A DNA stretch of 64,000 bases from Nymphaea colorata (taxonomy: Eukaryota; Streptophyta; Magnoliopsida; Nymphaeales; Nymphaeaceae), in NCBI RefSeq assembly GCF_008831285.2, contig NC_045147.1:11597427-11661426 (forward strand), read 5' to 3'. The position numbers and the translations under genes are program-made. Numbering within the stretch: position 1 is the first letter of the stretch; each line of letters opens with the position of its first letter. This document shows positions 35,925-47,626 of the stretch, one piece after another. The notes under the pieces were generated by a model. The model made no database searches and was not told where the DNA came from. It saw only the letters and a list, made by a program, of their open reading frames with translations.

Positions 35925-36362
35925 CAACACATCTAATTGAATAAGATATTTGACTGAACCATTCCAAAAAAATCAGATATGAAAAAAAAATCCAAGGGCT
36001 TTGCTCGTCAAGCTGGGGGCTTTGCTTATGAAGTGAAGTGACGTAATGGATATTCCCAAATTGTGTCTGGGCTTTGCGAGTGCTTTAAATCGGATTGGAT
36101 TCACATTTAAGAAATGACATGATCAGATTTGGATTTGGATATGCATAAATATCTAATTGCATTCATATACGAATTTGCATCGAGCGTGTTTCTAATGCTT
36201 TAACATTTTGAAAATAGGCAAAATTCAGTTCAAAATACAGATTCGGGTTCAGATATAAATATAAAAATTAGATTCAAATTGTAAAATCAGATTTCTGATT
36301 TGGATTTGGATGTGACTTTTCTTTATTCGTATTCGAATCCAATTGGTTGACATCCCTATATA
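35925..36362. repeat. hAT-like ATTCGGAT repeat, unit 2 copy
   Basis: From AAGAATGTCAACACATC to GTTGACATCCCTA, inverted ends of about 12 bp. It contains an extra segment at about 35,990-36,080 (GGGCTTTGC repeated) not seen in the unit 1 copy. Confidence 0.5.
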
Positions 36363-37506
36363 AAGAGTGAGAGAAAGAGAAGGGATTTTTTTTTCTAAAA
36401 TTTGATTGCAATTCTTAAAAAAATAGGATTGGCAACTCCATGCGTTTAGAAAAATAAATAAATCTTAAAATCACAACTAGAAAGTTCATAACTTACGAAG
36501 GACGTATATTGGCAAGACGTGGAATGAAGTCCAAGGATCTCACACTCTTTTTATGTAACTTTCTTGGAATTGAAGAAACACTATTTTGGAAAAAAATTTG
36601 GTGAATCTAACTATTTTCTGTTCTAATATGTTTATTGAAAACAACAACTACCTAACCCAATGGATTGCATCCTTTCTTTCAAACAGATGACGTTGCTTAA
36701 CGTAATATCATCATTTAAAAGTATTGACTTTGGCATAATAGTTTCTTTTAGAAATCTTTTCTTAAGATCTATTCCAGGTTTTTAGGAAGCAGTCATTTGT
36801 AACTAGTCAAGGATTGTGTCCTCTTACTAAGCATTGCTTAATGAGTTTTGTCCTATAAATTTATTTTAGCTCAGTAATATCTATTTTTTGTGAGTTTTAC
36901 AATTTTTTTTTTAAATATCATCTGGAACGGCTTGTTGAAGAGTTTGTGGCCCATGATAAAAGGATACACCAAACAATTTTTGATAACTGTAAGAGCATCA
37001 TCATATTTACTATTGTAATTTTCTCTGCTTATAGCGATTTAATTTTGCTTTCTTGAAATTCATCATAGTGATGATCAATGAAGGTACTTGCGCTTAACGC
37101 AATTCGCTTGATTTAGCAAAGATAGTGACCCTCAATATATAGATATAGAGGAATTGAAATTTAATGGTTGCAGTTTATGTGGCCAAATGGATTTTTTTAA
37201 AAAAATTCCATTGCTAAAAACACACAAATCTGGCATTCGTAGTCGTAGACACACACAACCAGTACGTCAAGGAAAGCAAGGAAAAGTGAGAGAAATGGCT
37301 AGTAAATTGAAGAAGCTAGCTAAGACATAAAATTTCTCATAAACAATCTCAAGAATTGAACCACATATCTACATGTAACTGCAGAACATCTCATCTATGT
37401 ACGTGTATATCCATGCCATCCGACATATCTAGGCAACAATTTTTCTTCTTAATACTACCAATTAAACAACAGAGAAAACTGTGCTAGCGAGAGCTTGATC
37501 AGCCAC
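36363..37506. other. Duplicated AT-rich spacer, unit 2, with a large deletion
   Basis: Paralogous to 25,013-26,050 and 58,282-58,920. At about 37,222 it jumps from CCATTGCTAAAAA to CACACAAATCTGGCATT, which corresponds to about 61,840 in unit 3, so roughly 2.9 kb of unit sequence is missing here. No gene seen. Confidence 0.7.
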
Positions 37507-37509
37507 TTA

Positions 37510-40500
37510 GAGGTCGTTTGATGGCTACAGGACAGGCAGAACAGGACACGCGTGTCCTGTTTAGTGAGTTTTTTCATCAAACGTTGGACACATGTCAGAC
37601 TGGACTGGACGAACGACTAAGCGAAGGTCGTTTTGTTCCGAGCTAACCCTCGAAACAGACAGGACAGAAATTCATCTCCCACCCACGACGACCCCGACCC
37701 CAACCCCAACCCCGAGCCCTCGACGTCTGCCCCCATCTCCTTCTCCTCCACCTCCACCCCCATCTCCTCTGCCTTTCTCCTCTTCTCCGCCCCCGACCTT
37801 ACTTTCTCCTCATCTCCGCCCTCGTCTACACCCCCGAGCTGCCCTATTCCTGTTTCTCTCCTTCTCCTCCGCCGATCGAGCTGCCCTAGCCCTCACCCTG
37901 TAGCCCCTTCTTGTCTTCCTTGCCCCTCACGCTTAACGTCTCGCCTCGTTCAAACGTGCAGTGGATTGAAGCTGCCCCTTGCCCTTCCAATCAAGCAATC
38001 TGCAACCTCTCAGCCCAGCAGCTCGTCAGCTTCCTCTTCTCCTCTCCTCAGCAGGAACGACAGCTCTCCGCAGCAGCGACTCTTCCGCATCTCTGTCGAG
38101 GTTAGGCCCAGAATGCTTCTCTCTTTCTTTCTCTCTGTTGTTTTCCTTTTTCATGACCGCAGGCTTACTCCTTTTTCTTGCCCTTTTTCCATTGCCGGTT
38201 ATCATTTGCAGGCCACCAGCAGACCAGCCGTAGCTTCCGTTGCAGCCCAGCAGTAGCTTCTCGTCAAGGTAAGGGCGTCCTCTTTTTTACAACAAAAATA
38301 AATCTATAACAGACAGGGTTTCATGACTATTGATTTTTTTGTTCGGTTGGTTCACATTGATATACTTCTATTGTTAAATTTGTTAGTTGAAACTTGTTTG
38401 CCTTCAATGAAATGATATAAATTGACCTACTGATATGAATTGATATGGTGTTGTGCTGTACTTCTTATAAATATATTTCATTCTTTGTCTGTCTTGCTTG
38501 AATTGGTTATTGTACATAGCAATAGCAATTATTTGCTTGAACAGGTTAGGGGCTAATAACTGTTTGAGGCTGGCGAAGGATGACATTTCATTCTCCTAAT
38601 CCTTTTGAAAAGCCTGGTAAAGGAGACATGTAACAAGCTGTTCCTTTGGATGTGGCTAATCTACATGAGTAAGGCCAAAAGAAAACTCTCATTGAAGCGA
38701 AGAGGGCAGAACAACGAGCAGAAAAAAAACCATAACAGCTTCTATATGAATTTTCTAGATTGCCCTTGGCAGTGAACAAATCATTATTGTTATTTACGAC
38801 AAAACAAAAATATTTATATGGTCCTTTCTAGGCATAGTAAGAACTGCTTAAGAAGATCACTTTAAGTAAAAAATAAACCAATTTAAACAGTTCTTAATTA
38901 AGTTTATGGATTAAAGCACTGAGGGATTTTCTTCATATTAACTATCAAGAAAGAATTGAAACAGGGAATGGCAAATCTGTACCTTTAAATAGGGATGTCA
39001 ACGGCTTGGATACACTCTTTACTGAATTGGATTTGATCAGACCTTATTTAATCAGATTTTGATTCAGACTGTTTTTTCACACAAATGGTCCGTTTTTTGT
39101 GTTCAACTGTAAGCCTCACGAAGTTCATTATACACTAAAATCTACTACTGGTTGGAAGTTTTAAACAATGGATTCCACAGGAGTTCGGAAATCAGATCAC
39201 CAGCTTGGTTCTAAGATATGATGCTCCTCTCAAGTTCTATTGTGCATATAATTAGGTCCTCTCCTTGTAAAAAATGTAAGTGAATTTTCTGAACTTTTTT
39301 CCTGACTACGCCACCATTTTTTAATAAGGTCCATTAATCTTTGCCAATATTTTGTTTATATTGATAAAAGGTAAGGTCCTATGAATAGTGTTTATCACAC
39401 AACGTTTTCCATGATTTGTGCTGGACATTCAGCCCTGTGTTTGCAAATTTCATCAACAATAATATTTTGGTTTCCTGAGTTTCTGTTTAATCCATGTTCG
39501 TGTCTTTGTTACCTTTCTCATTGAGTCCTAAAGGGAAGGCAAAATCCACGTAGGAGGTGAGTTGTTATTTGGTCCTGATGAGGCAATATCACAATTTATC
39601 GGGCAGTGGAGAAACATGGGAAAATTGTCTTAATAGAAATGAAGGACTCATTGAACAATGGAAATGAAAATGTGAAAGTGAAGCACTCAAATAGTTATAT
39701 GAGTTAGATGGTCACTATAATAAACTTTTTTGTCATTTAAGATGATACACGTTTTTTTTTTATTTTATTCTTTTTGTCTGTAAATTTGCATACCGTTGGA
39801 TGGTGTGTATGTGTACATGTGCATGCATGATAGTGTGAAACAGTTTAGCAGAAAATTAAAAATCACCATTCCTTTCATATTTTCACTTTTTAATAAACCT
39901 TACCGTTATAATCTACATGATTTGCTTAATAGAAAGTGAATTTTGAATAATGTGATTACAACAAAGGACCATACACTGTCATAGTTGCAATGCTTTGTGA
40001 AGAGGTGAATCAAAGGACATCTCTGTTATCACTCTTATCATTCGCCTCAGCCACAGTTTTGCACCTGATATTCAACTTCAATCACGAGAAGAAATATTGC
40101 AAGATCTCAAAGCACATCCTGTTTCTGTTTGTTTAGCATGCGGCAGTTGTCAAGATGCAGGGAAAAATTATCTTGCTGCTTAGATGAGTAGGTGTTGTGT
40201 GAGGTTCCATGTGAATCTTGTGTGGCTCTGACTGATCATAAAGGAAGTGTCAAATTTTAGTAATATATGTTAACTTATCTCGAGCCGATTGCAGAGAAAA
40301 TTAGTACATTTGATTAAGGAAAGACACCGTTGATAATGTGAAATTCAGTGACCTGAACATTGGGTAGCACAATGTCATTTGTCAACTAATATTGATGGTT
40401 GGCAATTACTTTCCATCAACATTTGGAGGTTTTAGTTCTAGATGCTGCTAGCATGTAAAGTCTCGTGACCTTGAGAGTGGCTTGTAACCATTACACTCCT

Positions 40501-41875
40501 TTTGTCTAACTGCACAAAGCTACACATGTGCACATGAAATAGGAGATAAATAGACGACTAAAATATCCAAAAATATAACTGTAATGTGTCTCCGTTTCAT
40601 GTGCACCATTTATATGATCACAGAAAATATGTCCCGAAGGTCTTTATGTTTAGCAGTGAACAGGTGTAAAGAGAGTTGTAATGTTGCAAGAGAAGCGCCC
40701 ATCCATTGTCTTATCACCTTCACATGTTTTCTATGGACTTCATAGATTACAGCTGACTCAGTTTAGATCGGAGCAAGTGTCAGGAACAAAATATCACCGA
40801 TATTTTGGGGAAAAGAAATCTTTGTTGTCCAAATGCCGTCTACTTAACTTGCCATTGGAGATGTCAATGAACCAGATTTGAATTAGATGTACTCTTTAAT
40901 ATGTTTTTTCAGATATTCATACTGTTCGGATTGAAATTTCTATCTCAATAAAACAAAAAAAAAATTAATACCATTATCTTCGGATTGAAAAGAAATATTG
41001 TTTTAATTATACTTGATTATTTTAATACTTTATGATGATAACCTAATTATTTGTATGTCTTTTTAATTTCTGAAATGCAGGAACCAGACGGTGATGCATC
41101 TTCTTAAGTATTGCATGACTTCGATGCGAAGAGTAGTCTGCAGGACATAAGACTAGTTATCTAGCAAGTTGTCATAGTTGTTTTTGTTTTATGACTTACA
41201 ACAATTGAATATTTTAAACAATTTGTATGGGACCATGGTGTTTTAGTTCATCGGTGGTGGTGAAGGTGTTGCCTCGGCATGATTTTGTCCTCACATAATC
41301 CTTTGGATGGTGGCTAGTGGTGGTGAAGGTGTTGCCTCGGCATGATTTTGTCCTCACATACCTCTCTGTTAATACTTGTTAACATTGATAGGGAAAATTG
41401 TGAAAATCCTATGTATTTGATTAAATATATGCTTTTTCTCTTTACTAAAAAAGTTCATTTGAAATACTTTTAGAACCGATGTGAAGAGCGCACACTTTTA
41501 CATTATTTGAATATGTTCCTTCCAATGTGATGTGAATGCTTCCTCCTTTGTTCATTGGTGTTTTGTATTGCTTTTTGATAAAAGGCTTTCAAGTTTATTT
41601 ATTTATTTATTTATTGCTGATGAAGTTGTACAAGAGATATTGAAACTGAAGGTTTCTTTCACTACAAAGGTCAGACACAGAACGGATAGATCAGACAAGA
41701 CAAAGACAAACATCAGACAAGACGGACAGAACAAACAAACACGAAACAAACGCCGGACAAGAAAATCATCAAACGGGTGGACAAGGAACACCATTGTCCA
41801 TGAGGACAGGACAGTGGTGTAATGGACAGGACGTCCTGTCTGTTCTGTCCCAGTGGACAACAATCAAACGACCTC
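37510..41875. mobile_element. 4.37-kb PIF/Harbinger-type DNA transposon without a recognisable transposase
   Basis: Perfect 13-bp terminal inverted repeats GAGGTCGTTTGAT are flanked by TTA target duplications (37,507-37,509 and 41,876-41,878). The empty site is visible in unit 3 (CCACTTAGGGT near 62,113). Subterminal DNA carries palindromes CAGGACACGCGTGTCCTG (left) and GACAGGACGTCCTGTC (right) and many GGACAG words. The interior has a CT-rich 5' region with a 207-codon open frame (37,633-38,256) and possible splice sites, and then AT-rich DNA with no DDE transposase. It is probably non-autonomous or decayed. Confidence 0.8.
41256..41360. repeat. Two-copy tandem repeat inside the Harbinger-type element
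   Basis: The word GGTGGTGAAGGTGTTGCCTC continues into CGGCATGATTTTGTCCTCAC in both copies (about 41,257-41,300 and 41,317-41,360), about 60 bp apart. Confidence 0.8.
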
Positions 41876-42147
41876 TTAGGGTTGTATTAGTTGAGTGCAC
41901 ACTTTTGATTTCGATAGGACCATTAATGATTGAACCGAGTATCTAATTACAATCCAAGAAATAAAAAAAAAAAGAACAGTATATGCGAAGGACTACTCCT
42001 ATAATCAAGCAAAGTTTCATATCCTGATAATTATCATGGAGCACTTTTACTACAAAATTATAACCTAGATAACAGTATTTCGACGTTATTTACATAATCA
42101 AACTACTAGTGTGGGCAGAGTTCGGATTGATCTATCCTTGGTGGCCA

Positions 42148-43278
42148 TTAGAACTCAGAGTCCTCGCATTCCATGAAATTGTGTCCCGAAGGACCATCAA
42201 CGGGGAGGAGAGCAACTCGCACTACGTTCTCAGCTCCTTCAATGGGTGAGAGCTCGCCTGTACAATCCGTCAAATTAGTTTTCACGGTCCCAGGGTGCAC
42301 AGTGTTCACATGAGCTACGCCATTCAACTGAAGAGCTAAAAGCCTCGAGTATGCGTTCAAGGAAGCCTTGGAAATGGAGTAAGCAGGCATCTTGAGTGGC
42401 CACTTCTCCATGGCCTTCTCAGACTTGAGGTCCTCCAAGAACAGGTTCAGTACCCCATCGATCTTCTGCTCTGTCAAGCCCTCTGTCTCCGACAGTTGCT
42501 TCCTCAACCCTTCATCCCTAACATACTGATGAAACAACCCGATTATGTTTGAAGCAGGGAAAGGACACCTTAAACTACCAACACATCAAGAGAAATTTAA
42601 TGGAGCACAGCTGAATGAAATAGTAGAATTTAGTAGAGCAGAAACTACTTATGCTATCAAGTTTGATGCTACTGCTGCTATCGTAAATAGTACGGCAGTG
42701 TTAGAACTCACACATAGCAGTCCTGCAATGGAAGACACCATGACAATCCTGGCCTTGTGAGGGGAGAGGCGGAGGAAAGGGAGTAAGGCCTTGGTGAGCT
42801 TCACGGTTCCATAGTAGTTGGTGTCTATGCACTCCTTTGCTGATTCATAACTCTCCCTTGTCCCACCCCCGCAGTCGAAGTTCGACTGCAACACCAATAT
42901 CAATGCTAGGTAACAATGTGAACTTTAAACAAGATAATGTTCTGATGGGGACAGATCCAGAAGCCATGAAGTAGCAATGGTTGGTTTGTATCACTAATCA
43001 ATCCTTCAAAAACTACTCTACAGATAAAGTATTTGTGTTTTTCTTGTTTCTGAAAATTCATCTGTTGGTAACACACGCACATACAAACACACATAGAGAG
43101 AAGAAGTTGGGGGTGGTGTGAAGTCGGGAGAAGGAGGAAGAGGACAATAGCCGGTCCACTAGAGAGAACTATGCCTAATCATAAGATTAACGCACCTCAA
43201 TACCATCTTGATAAACACTCTTGAAGACTCAAATGAAGAATGTGGTCATTACGGTTGGGCCGGTTGTGCTACCCAGCA

Positions 43279-43361
<83 letters not shown>

Positions 43362-44942
43362 GAGAGAGAGAACCAGAAAGGTATTGGGGTCCACGTTGTT
43401 GTGTTCCATGAACTTCCAGTTTACCTCTGCCTTTTGAATAGCAGCGTTGTTTACCTACATCAATAAAATATGTTCGTATTAAAGCAGTGAAGTTTATAGG
43501 TACATTTAAAAAAAAAAGGTAAGAAGAGCAGAAAATTCTTCAAAATTCAAGGGCAAAAATTTTGTTGGTGAATTCCCTTTGAAGTGCGTTTACATGGTGC
43601 TTTCCACTGTATGCTGGTTGGAAAATTCAACCGAATCCAATTATTGTTGTCTGGATAAACTGTTGGTCCTTTCTGTATAGAACTATTTCATTTGTACAAA
43701 CCATAGTTATTTATGGTAGGTTATAGTACAGCTGCTAGCTAGAAAACAAAGTTAGGTATGGTAGGTTGTGCTCCAGTGAGAAGTTGTATTAAATTGGGGC
43801 AACAAAATGTCCCGCCCAAATTATGGCATTCCCAGTGTAAAGAAAAAAAAAAAAAGAATATTTCTTCATCATAATGGCTTCTTAGGGCACCTGATTAGCC
43901 AGAGGAGAGTTTCATATTCTACTGAATTCGTGAAAGTTGAACCTTTGGTGACGATCGAGTGATATCTTTTGTCCATAGTAGTTTATCTACAGAATGCCCT
44001 TCACCCCATTTGTTTATAGGGTTTTCAAAGTTTCAATTTGTAGAAAAACCGCTCACCCCTTAGTTTTGTGCTTGCACGAGAAGGTTTCTTGAAAAATTTT
44101 GTTGCCCAACGTTTTAGTTTTTTGGGAAAATACTAAATTCGCAAAAAACATTTTTTTATCAAGAATTTTATTGTTTTTTCTGGGCATATATTTTGTCTAA
44201 CCGGGCAAATTCTCAAAGTATCATCTAAACATAAGAAAACATCTGCAATTATCGATCGTTCTTTTGAGAAAAAAATTGAAAAATCATCTACAATCTTCCT
44301 CTTTGGAACAAAAATAAAACCAAGTTGTATCACAATAACAAAATTGGTTATAATATATATATATATATATATATATAGTAAAGTTTTTCTTCAAATTTCA
44401 AGCAGATCTTTTTTAAGAACAAATTGCACGTACGGCTTGCTGCAGCTTAATGTTTGAGACATTTAGGAGATGAAGATGAACGCATACCGTCGACCTACGA
44501 GATTTCATTTCTGCTTACCAGAATGTCGACGAACCCAACACGTAATTTCAACCAGTCGACGAATTCCAGCACACTTTGCTGTTGAGTGATATCCAGAGTG
44601 TGGAAGATGACATTCTTCCTCTCTGCTTCTGCTGCTTCTTGCAGGAACTGTTGAGCAGGGACTGAGAGTTGCTCATGTGGCTGACGAGCAGTCATGATGA
44701 CGGTGATCCCCTTGTGTGCGAGCTGCCGGCAAACCTCCAGCCCGATCCCTCTGTTCCCTCCCGTCACCACCGCCACCGTCTCCCCACTCCACCACTCTGA
44801 TTCCTTTGCTTCCTGCAACAACACAAAAAAGAATCATATCTTTCTCATCGAAGACCAAGAGGTCAGAGCCTTGTTCCCTACGTGGCATAAAGTAAATTCC
44901 CAAGTTCGCACGAGGGCCATTCCATGAAGAGAAGCTCACCAT
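42148..44942 (-). CDS. Short-chain dehydrogenase/reductase copy B
   Basis: Paralogue of copy A with the same five exons: 44940-44942 (ATG only), 44519-44812, 43374-43454, 42712-42885 and 42148-42525, predicting 309 aa with no disruption. The exon 2 protein is identical to that of copy A. Motifs: TGGNRGIG, VNNAAIQKAEVNW, ECIDTNYYGTVKL, ARIVMVSSIAGLLC, PAYSISKASLNAY and GPSGHNFMECEDSEF. Differences from A cluster in exons 3-5 (for example KMPAY for KLPAY, AHVNTVHPGTVKTNL for AYVNSVHPGAVKTYM). Intron 2 is about 1.06 kb against 0.57 kb in A. A Harbinger-type element ends about 270 bp beyond its stop codon. It is probably functional; the substrate is unknown. Confidence 0.85.
43280..43372. repeat. 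(TA)n(GA)n in SDR B intron 3
   Basis: A TA run to 43,320 passes into a GA run that ends at the exon 3 donor, so the repeat forms the 5' end of the intron on the minus strand. Confidence 0.9.
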
Positions 44943-45110
44943 TTTCCTGGAAAGTACTGGTCCTGCAATTAGCGCAACTATGCGACAATCTACCGCAGGC
45001 TTATTGTGAAAATGGTAGGATTAATCGGAATCGGACTAGGAAGGAGGTTCAGTCGAAGCAGGAAATATCTCTAAGCATGAGCACGCCAACATGAAGAGTC
45101 ACCTCGCGCA

Positions 45111-45118
45111 TTTATATA
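45111..45118 (-). promoter_or_regulatory. TATA box of SDR copy B
   Basis: TATATAAA on the minus strand, 169 bp before the ATG, as in copy A. Confidence 0.55.
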
Positions 45119-45134
45119 AGTTGTAGAACCCTCG

Positions 45135-45320
45135 TTAATTGACTTGTCGACAGTTGCGTTGCGTGCACACAACAAATATGTCGAAACAAGTTATATTCAC
45201 TACCACCTTTTCAAGATAAAAATAGAAATCCATAAAAAGTAAAAAAATACCCTGGTTAATTGACTTGTCGATCGTTACGTTCCGTGCACGCAAAAAATAT
45301 GTCAAAATTAGTTATATGCA
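45135..45320. repeat. Direct repeat in the SDR B upstream region
   Basis: TTAATTGACTTGTCGA, followed by a GTT.CGTT.CGTGCAC...AAATATGTC block, occurs at about 45,135 and again at about 45,256 (period 121 bp). A third related block lies upstream of copy C at about 49,371. It may be a duplicated promoter segment. Confidence 0.6.
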
Positions 45321-45962
45321 ACGCTTAATGACTAAAATAACTTTTAAAGGTGGAAATAGCAAGAAAAAAAGTAAAACACTTTATAAAAAATATTTTATCA
45401 AAATTACAAAAATATCCCTTGCTCCTTTACTAATGAAACAACCGAGAAAACTGTGTATACATAATTATAATCTAGATAACAGTATTTCGACGTTACTTAC
45501 ATAATCAAACTACTAGTCCAGGGGTAGTTCGGATTGATCTATCCTTGGTGGCCATCAGAACTGAGAGTCCTCACATTCCATGAAATTGTGTCCGGAAGGA
45601 CCATCAACGGGGAAGAGAGCAACTCGCACTACGTTCTCAGCTCCTTCAATGGGTGAGAGGTTGCCTGCACAATCCGTCAAATTAGTTTTCACGGCCCCAC
45701 TGTGCACACAGTTCACATAAGCTACGCCATTCAACTGAAGGGTTAAAAGCCTCCCGTAAGCAGGCAACCTGAGTGGCCACTTCTCCATGGCCTTCTCAGA
45801 CTTGAGGTCCTCTAAGAATAGGTTCAGTACCCCATCAATCTTCTGCTCTGTCAAGCCCTCTGTCTCCGACAGTTGCTTCCTCAACCCTTCATTCCTAATA
45901 TATTGACGAAACAACCCGATTATGTTTGAAGAAGGGAAAGGACACCTTAAACTACCAACGCC

Positions 45963-47085
45963 TCTTGCTAGTCATTTCAAATTGTCCAAGGATTTGTCAC
46001 CCAAGACAGATGAAGAGCATGAAGAAATGTCAAATATTCCATATGCTTCAGCAGTGGGCAGCTTGATGTATGCTATGGTATGCACTAGACCAGACATAGC
46101 ACAAGCAGTGGGAGAAGTGAGCAGATACATGGCTGAACCTGGAAAGAAACATTGAGAGGCTGTGAAGTGGATATTACGATATTTGAAAGGAACTTCAGGT
46201 ATGAGCATTTGTTTTAAGAAAAATGAATTACTTTTGCACGGCTTTGTGAATGCAGATTTGGGTGGTGATCTTGACAACATGAGAAACACCACTGAGTATA
46301 TTTACACCATAGGAGGAACCTGTGTCAGTTGGGTCTCACAGCTTCAAAAGGTTGTTGCGTTGTCTACTACTGAAGCTGAATATATTGCAGTTACAGAAGC
46401 CAATAAAGAGATGATTTGGCTAAAGACTATTCTAAAAGAATTGCGTGTAAAGGAAAAGAAGAGTGTTCTCTCTTGTGACAGTCAAAGTGCAATTCAATTA
46501 GCCAAGAATCCAGTGTTCCATGCTAGAACAAAGCATATTGAATTGAACTATCATTTCATTAGAGATTTGTTGGAAGAGAAGATACTATCTCTTGAAAAGA
46601 TTCGTGGAACAGAGAATCTAGCAAACATGTTGACAAAGCCTGTGACTGCTGAGAAACTGAGGTTATGTTTGACCTCAGTTGGTTTCCAAGGTTGATTGAT
46701 GAGGTGGCGTCGCACAGGTTGAGTATGTGATGTACATGCACTTGGATGGATCAAATCCAAGTGGGAGATTGTTGGTGTATGGAACTTGATCCATACTGGA
46801 CATTCATCTGCACTTGGATGTACACTCTTATGTAAGGGCATTTATGTCATTTTGTACAAATACGGGTTTGCCCTAATCCTTATGTTGTGAGGGGGGCCGC
46901 AATTTTTTTTTGGTCTTCTCTCTAAGAGTGCCTGTGTTCATCTGAGAGTGAATAGTGAAAGATCTGTGCGACCGTGGATGTAGGAGATTATTACTCCGAA
47001 CCACGTAAATGTTTGTCTTCTTCCTTGTTGCTTCTATTCCCCTCTTGAGAGTGAGAGAAAAGAGTTGTGTGTGTTGTTCCTAACA
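45963..47085 (+). mobile_element. Ty1/copia 3' part: end of pol plus 3' LTR, inside SDR C
   Basis: A plus-strand frame reads PLASHFKLSKDLSPKTDEEHE, then YASAVGSLMYAMVCTRPDIA, GEVSRYMAEPGKKH, a TGA in place of the usual Trp codon (46,153-46,155), then EAVKWILRYLKGTSG and the RNase H block with LSTTEAEYIAVTEA, FHARTKHIELNYHFIRD and NLANMLTKPV, ending at 46,695. A polypurine tract AAGTGGGAGATT precedes the LTR. There is no 5' LTR, primer-binding site, gag or integrase. The left junction follows SDR intron 4 sequence CTTAAACTACCAAC; the right junction abuts exon 4. Confidence 0.85.
46770..47085 (+). repeat. 3' LTR of the copia remnant
   Basis: Starts TGTTGGTGTATGG directly after the polypurine tract and ends TTCCTAACA, 316 bp. 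The next base belongs to SDR C exon 4. Confidence 0.8.
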
Positions 47086-47544
47086 CTTGGTGTCTATGCA
47101 TTCTTTTGCTGATTCATAACTCTCCCTTGTCCCACCCCCGTAGTCGAAGTTCGACTGCAACACCAATATCAGTGCTAGGTAAAAATGTGAACTTTAAACA
47201 AGATAATGTTTTGATGGGGACAGATCCCAAAGGCATTAAGTAGGAATGGTTGGTTTGGTATCACTAACCAATCCTTCAAAACCTACTATACAGATAAAAT
47301 ATCATGTGTTCTTGTTTTTGAAAATTCACTAGTTGGGTTACACGCACACATACACACATACAAACACACATAAAGAGCAGAAGTTGGGGGTGGTGTGAAG
47401 TGGGGAGAGCGGTCCACTCGACAGAACTATGCCTAATGATAAGATTAACACACCTCAATACCATCACGATAAACACTCTTGAAGACTGAAATGGAGAATG
47501 TGGTTATTACATGTCACCCAACCCTGCGGGTTGTACTACCCAGC

Positions 47545-47545
<1 letters not shown>

Positions 47546-47626
<81 letters not shown>
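47546..47626. repeat. (TA)n(GA)n in SDR C intron 3
   Basis: A TA run with one interruption, then a short GA run abutting the exon 3 donor, as in copy B. Confidence 0.9.

Noticed and set aside
37680-37720. CCCCAACCCC-type run that resembles a telomeric repeat
   Set aside because: Irregular CCCCGA/CCCCAA units, not the plant CCCTAAA repeat; part of a CT-rich region.
42545-42760. Plus-strand open frame MFEAGKGHLKLPTHQEK, conserved in SDR A, B and D
   Set aside because: It runs antisense across intron 4 and exon 4 of the SDR gene; its conservation is explained by recent duplication, and it has no known domain.
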